Positions 16,866 through 26,475 of a stretch of DNA of 64,000 bases are shown one piece after another. The DNA comes from Maricaulis sp039978735. Lineage in GTDB: Bacteria; Pseudomonadota; Alphaproteobacteria; Caulobacterales; Maricaulaceae. Location: NCBI RefSeq assembly GCF_039978735.1, contig NZ_JBDWAS010000056.1, forward strand, positions 1 to 64,000, given 5' to 3'. Position numbers and translations under genes: made by a program. Numbering within the stretch: the first letter of the stretch is position 1; the number at the start of each line of letters is the position of its first letter. The notes beneath the pieces were generated by a model, which saw only the letters and a program-made list of their open reading frames with translations, was not told the DNA's origin and searched no databases.

Positions 16866-17879
16866 ATGCCCACATTTCCTGCCAAACCCGAACACATCGA
16901 ACGCCACATCGCCTTCCTGACCTATGACCGGGTCAAGCTGCTGGACGTGACCGGTCCGCTGCAGGTGTTTTCCGATGCCAACGAGCTGCTCGGCCGGGAT
17001 GCCTACAACACCACCCTCGCCTCGCTGTATGGCGGTCCGGTGACGACCGACACGGGGGTCGCGCTGAACACGCGGCGCCTGGCCGGTGTCGGCCTGGACA
17101 CCAGCGACACGCTGATCGCGTGCGGCGGGGACGGGGTCTATGCGGCCAGCCGCGACAACCGGCTCGTGGCCGGTATCCAGCGCGCGGCGGAAAAGTGCGG
17201 ACGCGTGGCCTCGACCTGCACCGGCGCTTTCCTGCTGGGCGCCGCCGGACTGCTCGACGGCCGGCGCGCCGTGACCCACTGGCAGCGCTGTAGCGATCTG
17301 GCCCGGATCTGCCCCAGGGCGGATATCGATGCCGATCCGATCTTTATCGAGGACAAGGGCGTGTGGACATCGGCCGGTGTGACCGCCGGGATCGACCTCG
17401 CACTTGCACTGGTCGAGACCGATCACGGCCGCGACCTGGCTCTCGAGCTGGCGCGCAACATGCTGGTCTACGTCAAGCGGCCCGGCGGCCAGTCGCAATT
17501 CTCCGAAGCGCTGAAACAGCAGACCCAATCGGCCACCGGTAAGTTCGACGCCCTGCATTTCTGGATGAAGGACAATCTGACGGCCGACCTGCGGGTCGAC
17601 GCCCTCGCCCATCGCAGCGGCATGAGCCCGCGCAATTTCGCCCGGATCTATACCGAGGAAACCGGCATGACACCGGCCCGCGCCGTCGAGCAGATGCGCG
17701 TCGAGGCGGCCCGCGCCATGCTGGAAAATCCCGGCGTCAGCATCAAGACCATCGCCATGCGTACCGGGTTCGGCAATGACGAACGCATGCGGCGCAGCTT
17801 TGCCCGCCAGCTGGGCATCACGCCGCAAGCCTATCGGGACCGGTTTGCCGTGGAAGTCGTGGACAGCGTCGCGGGCTGA
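16866..17879 (+). CDS. GlxA-family AraC-type regulator with DJ-1/PfpI-like domain
   Basis: 337 residues from the ATG at 16866. The N-terminal DJ-1/PfpI (GATase1-like) domain runs about 12-200 and includes the nucleophile-elbow-like segment VASTCTGAFLLGAAGLL. The C-terminal AraC HTH (about 230-330) holds LAHRSGMSPRNFARIYTEETGMTPARAVEQMRVEAAR. Members regulate amine, amino-acid or choline metabolism. Being divergent from the cysteine-protein/decarboxylase pair, it probably controls them and may sense the amino acid or amine involved. Confidence 0.88.
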   Translation: MPTFPAKPEHIERHIAFLTYDRVKLLDVTGPLQVFSDANELLGRDAYNTTLASLYGGPVTTDTGVALNTRRLAGVGLDTSDTLIACGGDGVYAASRDNRLVAGIQRAAEKCGRVASTCTGAFLLGAAGLLDGRRAVTHWQRCSDLARICPRADIDADPIFIEDKGVWTSAGVTAGIDLALALVETDHGRDLALELARNMLVYVKRPGGQSQFSEALKQQTQSATGKFDALHFWMKDNLTADLRVDALAHRSGMSPRNFARIYTEETGMTPARAVEQMRVEAARAMLENPGVSIKTIAMRTGFGNDERMRRSFARQLGITPQAYRDRFAVEVVDSVAG

Positions 17880-17885
17880 CGCGGG

Positions 17886-18356
17886 TCAGCCGTAATTCTT
17901 CAGAAGACGGGACTTCTGCTTGTCCCATTCGCGGCGCTTGATCGTCTCGCGCTTGTCGACGGTCTTCTTGCCCTTGGCCAGGCCGATCTGGAGCTTGGCG
18001 ATCCCGCGATTGTTGAAGAAGAGCCGCAGCGGGATGATCGTCCGCCCGTCGCGGGTCACCGCGCCGGCCAGTTTCTCGATCTCGTTGCGCTTGAGCAGGA
18101 GCTTGCGATGGCGGCGCGGCTCATGGTTGAAGCGGTTGGCCGGTCCGTAGGGCGGAATGTCGGCATTGACCAGCCAGATCTCGCCGCGCTCCGGGCTGAC
18201 ATAGCTCTCGGCGATATTGGCCCGGCCTTCGCGCAGGGATTTGACCTCCGAGCCCATCAGCATCAGGCCGGCTTCGAACGTCTCCTCGATCTCGTAGTCG
18301 AACCGGGCGCGCCGGTTGACGGCGACGGCGCCGGTCTCTGTCTTGGGTTTGCTCAT
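17886..18356 (-). CDS. smpB: SsrA-binding protein SmpB
   Basis: 156 residues, normal length. It has NRRARFDYEIEETFEAGLMLMGSEVKSLREGRANI, SYV and the basic tail KGKKTVDKRETIKRREWDKQK. It delivers tmRNA to stalled ribosomes. It lies immediately after dapA on the same strand (11 nt), an arrangement common in alphaproteobacteria. It converges with the GlxA-type gene. Confidence 0.96.
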   Translation of the reverse strand: MSKPKTETGAVAVNRRARFDYEIEETFEAGLMLMGSEVKSLREGRANIAESYVSPERGEIWLVNADIPPYGPANRFNHEPRRHRKLLLKRNEIEKLAGAVTRDGRTIIPLRLFFNNRGIAKLQIGLAKGKKTVDKRETIKRREWDKQKSRLLKNYG

Positions 18357-18367
18357 GGGCGCATCAT

Positions 18368-19249
18368 CTAGGCCGCGTCCAGCAGTCCGGCAATGACCAT
18401 CGCCTCGCGGACTGCAGCCTTCGACGCCTCGTTCGGCTCGGTCAGCGGCAGGCGCAGCTCGGTATTCATCACGCCGAGCAGCGACATCGCATACTTGGTC
18501 GGGCCGGGGCTGGCCGAGGTGAACAAGGCATGGTGCAGCGGCAGCAGCCTGTCATTAATCTCGCGCGCCGTGTTCCAGTCACCGGCCAGCGTGGCCGCCT
18601 GGAATTGCGCGCACAGGGCCGGCGCCACATTCGAGGTGACGGAGATCGCGCCGACACCGCCTGTCGCATTATAGCCCAGTGCGGTCGGATCATCACCGGA
18701 CAGCTGCACGAAATCCGTGCCGATCAGGCGGCGGTGCTGGGTCACGCGGGCGACATCGCCCGTGGCATCCTTGATGCCCACGACATGTTCCAGCGTGGCG
18801 ATACGGGCCACGGTATCGGCCTGCATGTCGATGACGGTCCGGCCCGGCACATTGTAGACGACGATCGGCAGATCGACGGCGTCATTGATCGCCTTGTAGT
18901 GCTGGAACAGGCCTTCGGCATTCGGCTTGTTGTAGTAGGGCGCGGCAATCAGGCCGGCATCGGCACCGAGTTCCTTCGCACGGATCTGGTTCTGGATCGC
19001 GACGGCGGTATTGTTCGAGCCCGTGCCGGCGATCACCGGGACGCGGCCGCGCGCCGTCTCGACGACGATCTCGACGACACGCATATGCTCCTCGAAGGTC
19101 AGCGTCGCGTTCTCGCCGGTGGTTCCGCAGGGCACCAGGCCGTGCGAACCGGCCTCGATCTGGCGTTCGGCCAGCGCGGCAACGGCCGCCTCGTCGACGG
19201 CACCATTCTTGAACGGCGTGACCAGCGCAGTGATGGACCCTTTGAACAT
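18368..19249 (-). CDS. dapA: 4-hydroxy-tetrahydrodipicolinate synthase
   Basis: 293 residues. It has ALVTPFKNGAVDEAAVAAL, the GTTGE motif, YNVPGRT (catalytic Tyr) and the Schiff-base lysine in VGIKDATGD. It condenses pyruvate with aspartate semialdehyde in lysine and peptidoglycan precursor synthesis. It is divergent from the lytic transglycosylase gene and upstream of smpB. Confidence 0.96.
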   Translation of the reverse strand: MFKGSITALVTPFKNGAVDEAAVAALAERQIEAGSHGLVPCGTTGENATLTFEEHMRVVEIVVETARGRVPVIAGTGSNNTAVAIQNQIRAKELGADAGLIAAPYYNKPNAEGLFQHYKAINDAVDLPIVVYNVPGRTVIDMQADTVARIATLEHVVGIKDATGDVARVTQHRRLIGTDFVQLSGDDPTALGYNATGGVGAISVTSNVAPALCAQFQAATLAGDWNTAREINDRLLPLHHALFTSASPGPTKYAMSLLGVMNTELRLPLTEPNEASKAAVREAMVIAGLLDAA

Positions 19250-19394
19250 GTTTCAATCCCGGAAACCGAAAAGCGAGCGCGCGACCATATCGGCGGGCAC
19301 AGAAACGGCCAAGTCTTGTTGTCAAGTCTGGACAGTGAGCCGGTCTTGCAGCGATGATGTCATGCCCCTTCGGTCAGAAAGTGTCCTACGATCC

Positions 19395-21587
19395 ATGATC
19401 GCTCGTTGCCTTTCCGCGCTGGCACTCATTGCCCTTGCCGTGCCGGCCTCTGCCCAGATTCCCACGCCGCGCATGCGGCCGGATCCGGTGAATTTCTCGC
19501 AATACCTCTCGGACGCCGATTTCACGCGCTTCCAGCGCGGTCTCGACGCGGCCGACGATGAGGACTGGATCCGCGTGCGCGAGATCCGCGATGAACTCAC
19601 CGACACCTCGGCCCGCGATGTCCTGCTTTGGCGCATCGCCCTGGGCGATGCCCGCGCGAGCTTCCTCGAACTCGACATGGCGCTGAACGAGCTGGACAAC
19701 TGGCCGCGGGACAGCTTCATCCGCTCGGAAGCCGAGTCCAAGATCGATGAAAGCGGCATGACCGCGCCCTTCATTGTCTCCTGGTTCGAGAACAATCCGC
19801 CGACGACCGGACGCGGCGCTGTTGAATACGCCGAAGCGCTGATCGAGACCGGTCGCGTCGAGGAAGGCGAGACCCTGCTGCGCGAAACCTGGCGCAATGA
19901 ATTCCTGCCCCTTTCGGTGCAGAGCGAGACCTATCAGGCCCATCGCGACCTCTTCACCGAAGACGATCACATGGCGCGGATCGACTATCTGATCTGGTCG
20001 AACCAGCGTACCGCAGCGCGCCGGGTCCTGCCGCTGCTGTCGGGCAATAATCACGACCTGGCCGATGCCCGCCTGCGCCTGGCCGGCCGTCAGAGCGGTG
20101 TCGACCGCGCCGTCGATCGCGTGCCCGCCTCGCTGTCGAACGATGCCGGGCTGGTGTTCGAACGCGCCCGCTGGCGCCGCCGGGCCGGTCTCACCGACAC
20201 CACGCTGCCGCTGCTGCTGCAATTGCCGGACAGCTACGGCAATACCGATGCGCTTGAACTGATGTGGACCGAGCGCAAGCTCATGATCCTCAACCTGGTG
20301 CGCGATCGCGATTACGAAACAGCCTATGCCCTGGCCCGTGCCCATGGCATGAGCGAAGGCGCCGATTTTGCCGATGCCGAATTCGTCGCCGGCTGGCTCG
20401 CCCTCGTCCACCTCGACCGTCCCGAAGAGGCCCTCGCCCACTTCACGCATCTGCGGGACAATGTCTCCACGCCGGTCTCGCGCTCGCGCGGTTCCTACTG
20501 GATGGCCCGTGCTGCCGATGCACTTGGCCGCCACGGGGAAGCTGCCGCCTATTATGCCGAAGCCGGCGAGCACTCGACCGCCTTCTACGGCCAGCTCGCC
20601 CTGGCGCAATTGCCGGATGCCTCCGGTGGCGGCGTCATGGCGCTGGAACGCGAGCCGGAGCCGGACGAAGCGACCCGCGTGCGCTTCGAAGCGCGACCGC
20701 TGGTGCGGGCGATGCGGCTTCTGGCCGAGCAGAATGAGGAATACTATTTCCGCCTGCTCTCCTACCGGCTGGACGACCAGCTGAGCGATCCGGCGGAATC
20801 GGTGCTGCTGGCCCGTCTGGCGAGCGAATATCTCTACATGCGCCAGTCGGTGCGCGCCGCAAAGGCGGCCCGCCAGCGCGGCATCATCCTGCCGCAAAGC
20901 GCCTATCCCACGATCACCCTGCCCCAGAGCGCGGCGCTGCGTCCCGAGGACGCCCTGACGCACTCGATCATCCGCCAGGAGACCGAGTTCGGACAGCACG
21001 CGGTGTCCGGCGCCGGTGCCCGCGGCATGATGCAGATGATGCCGGCCACAGCCCGGCAGACCGCGCGTCAGGTCGGCGTGCCCTATCGCTTCAGCTGGCT
21101 GACCGACGATCTGGACTACAATCTCACCCTCGGCATGCATCACCTGGCCGATGTGGTGGAGGATTTCGACGGATCCTACGTGCTGGCACTGGCGGCCTAC
21201 AATGCCGGTTCCCACCGCGCCCGCCGCTGGATCCAGGACTATGGCGATCCGCGCGACCCGGATGTCGATCCGGTCGACTGGGTGGAGAGCATCCCCTTCT
21301 CCGAGACCCGCAATTACGTCCAGCGCGTGATGGAGAATCTGCAGGTCTATCGCTCGCGTCTCGATGACGATGCGGCCGTGCCGCTGCTGATCGAGGAGGA
21401 TCTGCGCCGCGGTTCCGAACCCGTCCTGATCTTCACGGACGAGGCGGGCATGGCCCGGCCGGCGAATGTGGAAACGGACGAACTCGAACCCGGTGAAGCC
21501 GGTCTCGACGACGAGGGCTCCGAACCCGGCGACGAACCCGGTTTCGAGGACGAGAATTACGAGCAGACCGACGAGTCGGATCGTTAG
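19395..21587 (+). CDS. Soluble lytic murein transglycosylase (Slt70-like)
   Basis: 730 residues from the ATG at 19395, which gives a clean signal peptide (MIARCLSALALIALAVPASA). A long alpha-helical U-domain precedes the C-terminal SLT domain with SIIRQETEFG (catalytic Glu about 529), GARGMMQMMPATA and LALAAYNAGSHR. It cleaves peptidoglycan to 1,6-anhydro products in the periplasm. An acidic, probably disordered tail of about 50 residues follows the SLT domain, which is unusual for Slt70. It is divergent from dapA. Confidence 0.9.
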   Translation: MIARCLSALALIALAVPASAQIPTPRMRPDPVNFSQYLSDADFTRFQRGLDAADDEDWIRVREIRDELTDTSARDVLLWRIALGDARASFLELDMALNELDNWPRDSFIRSEAESKIDESGMTAPFIVSWFENNPPTTGRGAVEYAEALIETGRVEEGETLLRETWRNEFLPLSVQSETYQAHRDLFTEDDHMARIDYLIWSNQRTAARRVLPLLSGNNHDLADARLRLAGRQSGVDRAVDRVPASLSNDAGLVFERARWRRRAGLTDTTLPLLLQLPDSYGNTDALELMWTERKLMILNLVRDRDYETAYALARAHGMSEGADFADAEFVAGWLALVHLDRPEEALAHFTHLRDNVSTPVSRSRGSYWMARAADALGRHGEAAAYYAEAGEHSTAFYGQLALAQLPDASGGGVMALEREPEPDEATRVRFEARPLVRAMRLLAEQNEEYYFRLLSYRLDDQLSDPAESVLLARLASEYLYMRQSVRAAKAARQRGIILPQSAYPTITLPQSAALRPEDALTHSIIRQETEFGQHAVSGAGARGMMQMMPATARQTARQVGVPYRFSWLTDDLDYNLTLGMHHLADVVEDFDGSYVLALAAYNAGSHRARRWIQDYGDPRDPDVDPVDWVESIPFSETRNYVQRVMENLQVYRSRLDDDAAVPLLIEEDLRRGSEPVLIFTDEAGMARPANVETDELEPGEAGLDDEGSEPGDEPGFEDENYEQTDESDR

Positions 21588-21607
21588 GTAGACGCTTGCG
21601 GGTAAAG

Positions 21608-21627
21608 GCCGGCGCGGCGGCGCCGGC
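21608..21627. terminator. GC hairpin between convergent genes
   Basis: GCCGGCGC and GCGCCGGC form an 8-bp stem with a 4-nt loop, located between the stops of the transglycosylase gene and the dehydratase gene. There is no T-run on either side, so it is only a possible bidirectional terminator. Confidence 0.35.
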
Positions 21628-21636
21628 GGCTGCCGT

Positions 21637-22626
21637 CTAGAGGCTTTCCAGGGCGCGGGTGAACATGGCGCGGTCGACATTGCCGCCGCTGGCAATGACG
21701 CACACCGTCTTGCCACGCGTCTCGACCCGGCCGGTCAGCACGGCCGCCAGGGCCACCGCACCGCCGGGTTCCACCACGATTTTCAGATGTCGCCAGGCAA
21801 AGGCCACGGCGGCCAGGGCCTCGTCATCGCTGACGGCTGCACCGCCCGCCAGCTGGCCGGAATTGATCGACCAGGTCAGCTCACCCGGTGTCGGCGTGAT
21901 GATCGCGTCACAGACCGAACCCGTCAGCCGCTCGTTGACTTCCCGCTTGCCGCTGGCAAGCGAGCGGCGGAAATCGTCGAACCCGACCGGTTCGGCTGCC
22001 CACACCTGGACGGCCGAGTGATGGTGCAGCATCGCCATGCCGGTCCCGGCGATCAGACCGCCACCGCCAGCCGGACAGATCACGATATCCGGCACGGCCC
22101 CGGCTTCGGCCATCTGTTCGCTGGCTTCCAGCGCAGCCGTGCCCTGGCCGGCAATGATGAAGGGGTCTTCATAGGGCGGCACCAGGACGCGGCCCTCGGC
22201 CTCGGCAATGGCGCGGCCCATCTCCTCGCGATTCTGGGTGCCGCGATCGTACTCCACGACCTCACCGCCCCAGAATTTCACACCCTCGACCTTCGAGCGC
22301 GGCGCGTCGGCCGGCATCAGGATCTTGGCCGTCGTGCCATTGATCCGCGCCGCCGCCGCAACACCCTGGGCGTGATTGCCCGAGGAATAGGCCATCACGC
22401 CGCGCGTCTTTTCATCTGCATCCATGCGCGAAATGCGGTTGAACGCGCCGCGGAACTTGAATGATCCCGTGCGCTGCAGGCATTCCGCCTTCACGAACAC
22501 CCGGGCGCCGGTGCGCTCGTCGAGCACGTCATTGCGCAACAAGGGCGTTCGGACTGCATGTCCTGCCAGGCGTTCCGCTGCGTCGGCGATATCGGAATAG
22601 GACGGCGGGGTCAGCGGGCTGGACAT
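21637..22626 (-). CDS. Threonine/serine dehydratase-family PLP enzyme
   Basis: 329 residues, fold-type II. The PLP lysine is in SFKFRGA (about 55), with AYSSGNHAQGVA and the phosphate loop PAGGGGLIAG. Length and motifs fit catabolic threonine/serine dehydratases or serine racemases without a regulatory domain, so the exact activity is open: deamination of Thr/Ser, racemisation, or hydroxyaspartate elimination. A GGGAGAG ribosome site precedes the ATG at 22626. It is divergent from the acyl-CoA ligase. Confidence 0.86.
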   Translation of the reverse strand: MSSPLTPPSYSDIADAAERLAGHAVRTPLLRNDVLDERTGARVFVKAECLQRTGSFKFRGAFNRISRMDADEKTRGVMAYSSGNHAQGVAAAARINGTTAKILMPADAPRSKVEGVKFWGGEVVEYDRGTQNREEMGRAIAEAEGRVLVPPYEDPFIIAGQGTAALEASEQMAEAGAVPDIVICPAGGGGLIAGTGMAMLHHHSAVQVWAAEPVGFDDFRRSLASGKREVNERLTGSVCDAIITPTPGELTWSINSGQLAGGAAVSDDEALAAVAFAWRHLKIVVEPGGAVALAAVLTGRVETRGKTVCVIASGGNVDRAMFTRALESL

Positions 22627-22791
22627 CGGAACTCTCCCGGTATGAGACGCAGATTTGGCTGGCGAAAGCCGTCAGGACCCCATAGGCAATTCACATCGAT
22701 TGAGCAAAGGGATTGCGCCGCAGCCCGGGAATTCGTTTGATGGGAAAAACACCACAACAACGCAACGGTTGACCAGTTAAGGGGAGAGAGC

Positions 22792-24435
22792 ATGACATTC
22801 CGCGCACACATGATGGATTGTCCGTTGATGATTTCGGACATTCTTGTCCACGCGGCCAAATGCCATGGCGGCCAGGAGATCGTGACACGCCTGCCGGAGA
22901 CGGGCGAGATTCATCGCGAGACCTATGCCGAAGCACATACGCGTACAAAACAGCTGGCGAATGCGCTCAAGAAGAAGCTGAAGATTCGCGAGGGCGACCG
23001 GGTCGCCACCATCGCCTGGAACTCGCATCGCCATTTCGAGCTCTATTACGGCATTTCCGGCATGGGCGCCGTGGTGCACACGGTCAATCCGCGTCTCGAT
23101 CCCAAGCAGATCGTGTGGATGCTGGAGCACGCCCAGGCCAAGGCGGTCTTCTTCGACAAGCAGTTCGCACCGATCGTCGACGGCATCTCGAAGATGTGCA
23201 AGTCGGTGAAGAACTGGGTGCTGATGACCGACAAGTCGCACGCCGATGCGGTCAAGACCAAGTGCAAGACCTATGAGGAACTGATCGCCGAACAGTCGTC
23301 CGATTTCGACTGGCCGGTGTTCGACGAGTACACCGCGGCCGGCCTGTGCTACACTTCCGGCACGACGGGCGACCCCAAGGGCGTCCTTTATTCCCACCGC
23401 TCCAACGTGCTGCACGCCATGGCCTGCTCGGCCTCGGACGTGATCGGCGTCGGCGCGCGCGGCACCCTCCTGCCGGTGGTGCCGATGTTCCACGTCAATG
23501 CCTGGGGCATTCCCTATGCCGCACCGATGAACGGCGCCAAGCTGGTCATGCCCGGCGCGCAGATGGACGGGAAGAGCATTCACGAGCTGATCGAGGGCGA
23601 GAAGGTCAATTATGTCGCCGGCGTGCCGACAGTGTGGCTGGGCCTGCTCAACTATCTCGAACAGGAAGGCAAGCGCATCGACTCGATCGATCGTGTGCTG
23701 ATCGGCGGCTCGGCCCTGCCCGAAGCGCTGCTGCGCGCCTATGAGGACAAGTATGACGTCGTCATGCAGCAAGGCTGGGGCATGACCGAGATGAGCCCGC
23801 TGGGCACGGTCAATGCCTCCCTGCCCAAGCATGACGCGCTGGACCGTGAAGAGCAGATCAAGATCAAGCTCAAGCAGGGCCGTCTCGTCTTCGGTGTCGG
23901 CATGCGTATCGTCGACGATGAAGGCAAGGAACTGCCCTGGGACGGCAAGTCCTCCGGCCATGTTCAGGTGCGCGGTCCGTGGATCGCCTCGGCCTATTAC
24001 CGCGGTGCAGGCGCCGACAGCTTCACCGAGGATGGCTGGTTCAGGACCGGCGATGTCGCCTATCTCGACGGCGATGGCTATATGACCATCACCGACCGTT
24101 CCAAGGACGTTATCAAGACCGGCGGGGAATGGATTTCCTCGATCGATCTGGAGAACGCCGCGATGGGCCATCCGGACGTCGCCATGGCGGCTGCCGTGGG
24201 CATGCCGCACCCGAAATGGCAGGAACGCCCGCTGCTCGTCGTCCAGCCCAAGCCGGGCATCACGCCGGACGCCGGGTCGATCCTGGACTATCTGCGCGGC
24301 CAGGTGCCCAAATGGTGGGTGCCGGATGCGGTGGAATTCATCGACGAGATGCCGATCGGCGCCACCGGCAAGATCCTCAAGACGAAGCTGCGGGAAATCT
24401 ACAAGGATTATGAATTCCCGACGGTCGACGCCTGA
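22792..24435 (+). CDS. Fatty-acid (medium/long-chain) acyl-CoA ligase, AlkK/DmdB-like
   Basis: 547 residues of the ANL adenylating family. The P-loop is YTSGTTGDPKGVLYSH, the core motif QGWGMTEMSPLG, and the C-terminal catalytic lysine lies in GATGKILKTKLRE. The opening PLMISDILVHAAKCHGGQEIVTR matches the group that includes AlkK and the 3-methylmercaptopropionyl-CoA ligase DmdB. Medium-chain fatty acids are therefore likely, and DMSP-derived MMPA possible; no other dmd gene is visible. It activates acids to CoA esters using ATP. It appears monocistronic, with GGGGAGAGAG before the ATG. Confidence 0.88.
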   Translation: MTFRAHMMDCPLMISDILVHAAKCHGGQEIVTRLPETGEIHRETYAEAHTRTKQLANALKKKLKIREGDRVATIAWNSHRHFELYYGISGMGAVVHTVNPRLDPKQIVWMLEHAQAKAVFFDKQFAPIVDGISKMCKSVKNWVLMTDKSHADAVKTKCKTYEELIAEQSSDFDWPVFDEYTAAGLCYTSGTTGDPKGVLYSHRSNVLHAMACSASDVIGVGARGTLLPVVPMFHVNAWGIPYAAPMNGAKLVMPGAQMDGKSIHELIEGEKVNYVAGVPTVWLGLLNYLEQEGKRIDSIDRVLIGGSALPEALLRAYEDKYDVVMQQGWGMTEMSPLGTVNASLPKHDALDREEQIKIKLKQGRLVFGVGMRIVDDEGKELPWDGKSSGHVQVRGPWIASAYYRGAGADSFTEDGWFRTGDVAYLDGDGYMTITDRSKDVIKTGGEWISSIDLENAAMGHPDVAMAAAVGMPHPKWQERPLLVVQPKPGITPDAGSILDYLRGQVPKWWVPDAVEFIDEMPIGATGKILKTKLREIYKDYEFPTVDA

Positions 24436-24467
24436 CCGGTCCTCATCCGCAATGACGGATTATGTGG

Positions 24468-24492
24468 CGCCCGCCCCTCTTGGGGGCGGGCG
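24468..24492. terminator. Bidirectional hairpin terminator between convergent genes
   Basis: CGCCCGCCCC (24468-24477) pairs with GGGGCGGGCG (24483-24492) around a 5-nt loop. It sits between the acyl-CoA ligase stop and the SDR stop. The stem is strong but no long T-run follows. Confidence 0.5.
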
Positions 24493-24505
24493 TTCACGTA
24501 TGGTG

Positions 24506-25273
24506 TTACAGCCCCTGGCCGCCGGAGACCTCGATCCGCTGGGCCGTCAGCCAGCCGAAATCGCCGGTCAGCAGGCTGGAGATCGCGCCACCGATATCGT
24601 CGGGCTGGCCGACCCGGCCCAGCGCCGTCACCGAGGCGATTTCGGCATTCATCTGCGCATTGTCGCGCACCATGCCGCCGCCGAAATCCGTCTCGATCGC
24701 GCCGGGCGCGACCACATTCACGCGGATGCCGCGCTCGCCCAGTTCACGGGCCTGGTATCGGGTGAGCGCCTCGATCGCGCCCTTCATCGCGGCATAGGCG
24801 GCAAAGCCGGGCAGCGTGATACGGGTCAGACCCGAGGAGATATTCACGACATGCCCGCCATCGCGGATCAGCGGCAGCAACGTCTGGGTGAGGAAGAAAA
24901 CGCCCTTGAAATGGGCATTCACCAGCCCGTCGAACTCGGCCTCGGTGACTTCGGCGAACGGCTTGTAGACGCCATGGCCGGCATTATTGACCAGGAAGTC
25001 GATCCGGTCGCACTGCCAGCCCTCGGCCAGGACGGATTTCACGGCCTCGGCAAAGCCGGCGAAGCTGGCAATATCGCCGGCGTCGAGCTGCAGGATCGCC
25101 GCCCGGCGTCCCAGCGCCTCGATCTCGGCCATGGCGCTTTCCGCCTCCGCGCGATTGCCGCGCCAGGTCAGGATGACATCGACGCCCTTGCGGGCGAGAT
25201 GCATGGCGGTATTGCGGCCCAGCCCGCGGCTGCCGCCGGTGATCAGGGCGATGGGGGTGGTTGATTGGGTCAT
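24506..25273 (-). CDS. SDR-family oxidoreductase
   Basis: 255 residues from the ATG at 25273, with a GGAG site. The Rossmann motif is TGGSRGLGRNTA, then NNAGHG and the catalytic Ser and YAAMK (NISS...FAAYAAMKGA). The family is NAD(P)-dependent; an Arg after the first strand (TWRGNRAE) suggests NADP preference. The substrate is unknown. It is divergent from an AraC-type activator, a frequent SDR-regulator pair. Confidence 0.88.
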   Translation of the reverse strand: MTQSTTPIALITGGSRGLGRNTAMHLARKGVDVILTWRGNRAEAESAMAEIEALGRRAAILQLDAGDIASFAGFAEAVKSVLAEGWQCDRIDFLVNNAGHGVYKPFAEVTEAEFDGLVNAHFKGVFFLTQTLLPLIRDGGHVVNISSGLTRITLPGFAAYAAMKGAIEALTRYQARELGERGIRVNVVAPGAIETDFGGGMVRDNAQMNAEIASVTALGRVGQPDDIGGAISSLLTGDFGWLTAQRIEVSGGQGL

Positions 25274-25433
25274 GGGAAAGGCTCCGGTGTTCAAGACGCC
25301 CCTCATCTAGCGGCCGCACCGATGCCCGGCCTGCCGCATGCTCCGGAAAACTTGCCCGATCCTCCGGAACTCCGGCTCGCCCGGCTTGCGCGGCAAACGC
25401 CCCGCGCGTAGTCCATACCGGCAGGAGCACCGC

Positions 25434-26333
25434 ATGACCGACCTCGACACCCTGAAACACGACATGACCCGGCATGCCGACCGCATGGGCTTTGACGCCC
25501 AGCCGAACGCGACCGGTGTGCCCGGACTCGACCTTGTGCGCAGCCGGGCACCGACGCCGCTCGATATCGTCGACTACCGGCCGATTTTCTGCCTGGTCCT
25601 GCAAGGCGCCAAGCAGACCGTGATGGGCGATACCGCGCTCACTTTCGCCGCCGGCCAGACCCTGATCGTCGGCCTCGACCTGCCGACCACGGCGCGCATC
25701 GTCACGGCCAGTGCCCAAGCGCCCTATCTTTCGCTCGGCCTGGAGATCGATATCGCGCTGCTGCGCGAACTCATGGCCGGACTGCCACAGGACGCGCTGC
25801 CGCCACCGCGCGAGCAGTATCGCTGCTCCGCGATGACGGTGACCGCCGCCGACCCGGCCCTTGTCGATGCCATGGCGCGTCTTTACCGCCTGCACGACCA
25901 GCCGGACGATCTACCGGTCCTGGCACCGCTGACGATCCGGGAAATCCACTATCGCCTGCTGCGCAGCCCGGAGGCGCCACTCCTCGCCAGCCTGACCCGG
26001 CCGGACAGTCATGCCAGCCGCATCGCCCGCGCCATCGGGCGCATCCGCCGCGAGTTCGACACGGCCCTTCCCGTCGCCGATCTGGCGCGCGAGGCGGGCA
26101 TGAGCGCCTCGGCCTTTCACGAGCATTTCCGCAGCCTGACCGGCACGACACCGCTGCAATACCAGAAGACGCTGCGCCTGATGGAGGCCCGCCGCCGGCT
26201 CACGGACACGGCCGAAAGCGTCTCGGCCATCGCCTTTGCCATCGGCTATGAAAGCCCGACCCAGTTCTCGCGCGAGTACAGCCGCCAGTTCGGCCGCCCG
26301 CCGCGTGCGGAACGGGCGCTCAGGACCGCCTGA
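25434..26333 (+). CDS. AraC-family transcriptional regulator (AraC_N type)
   Basis: 299 residues from the ATG at 25434, with a GGAG site. The N-terminal AraC_N-type cupin-like domain (PIFCLVLQGAKQTVMGDTAL, GQTLIVGLDLP) precedes a C-terminal double HTH (VADLAREAGMSASAFHEHFRSLTGTTPLQYQKTLRL, ESPTQFSREYSRQFG). This subfamily usually activates a neighbouring oxidoreductase, here the divergent SDR gene 160 bp away. Confidence 0.9.
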   Translation: MTDLDTLKHDMTRHADRMGFDAQPNATGVPGLDLVRSRAPTPLDIVDYRPIFCLVLQGAKQTVMGDTALTFAAGQTLIVGLDLPTTARIVTASAQAPYLSLGLEIDIALLRELMAGLPQDALPPPREQYRCSAMTVTAADPALVDAMARLYRLHDQPDDLPVLAPLTIREIHYRLLRSPEAPLLASLTRPDSHASRIARAIGRIRREFDTALPVADLAREAGMSASAFHEHFRSLTGTTPLQYQKTLRLMEARRRLTDTAESVSAIAFAIGYESPTQFSREYSRQFGRPPRAERALRTA

Positions 26334-26475
26334 AAGAGCCGGTTCCCCGGACATTCCCGAGGCCTCCAAAGAGAGGCGGGACGAAAATCCGTCCAATCCC
26401 CCCTTCCCCGCTATTGCGCTCTTCCGGGGGCGCTCATACATTCATATCGAAATTCGATATGAAGTGGAAACGGAG

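Noticed and set aside
22792..24435. DMSP demethylation gene dmdB
   Set aside because: Sequence resembles both DmdB and AlkK-type ligases, but no dmdA, dmdC or dmdD is visible, so a general acyl-CoA ligase call is safer.
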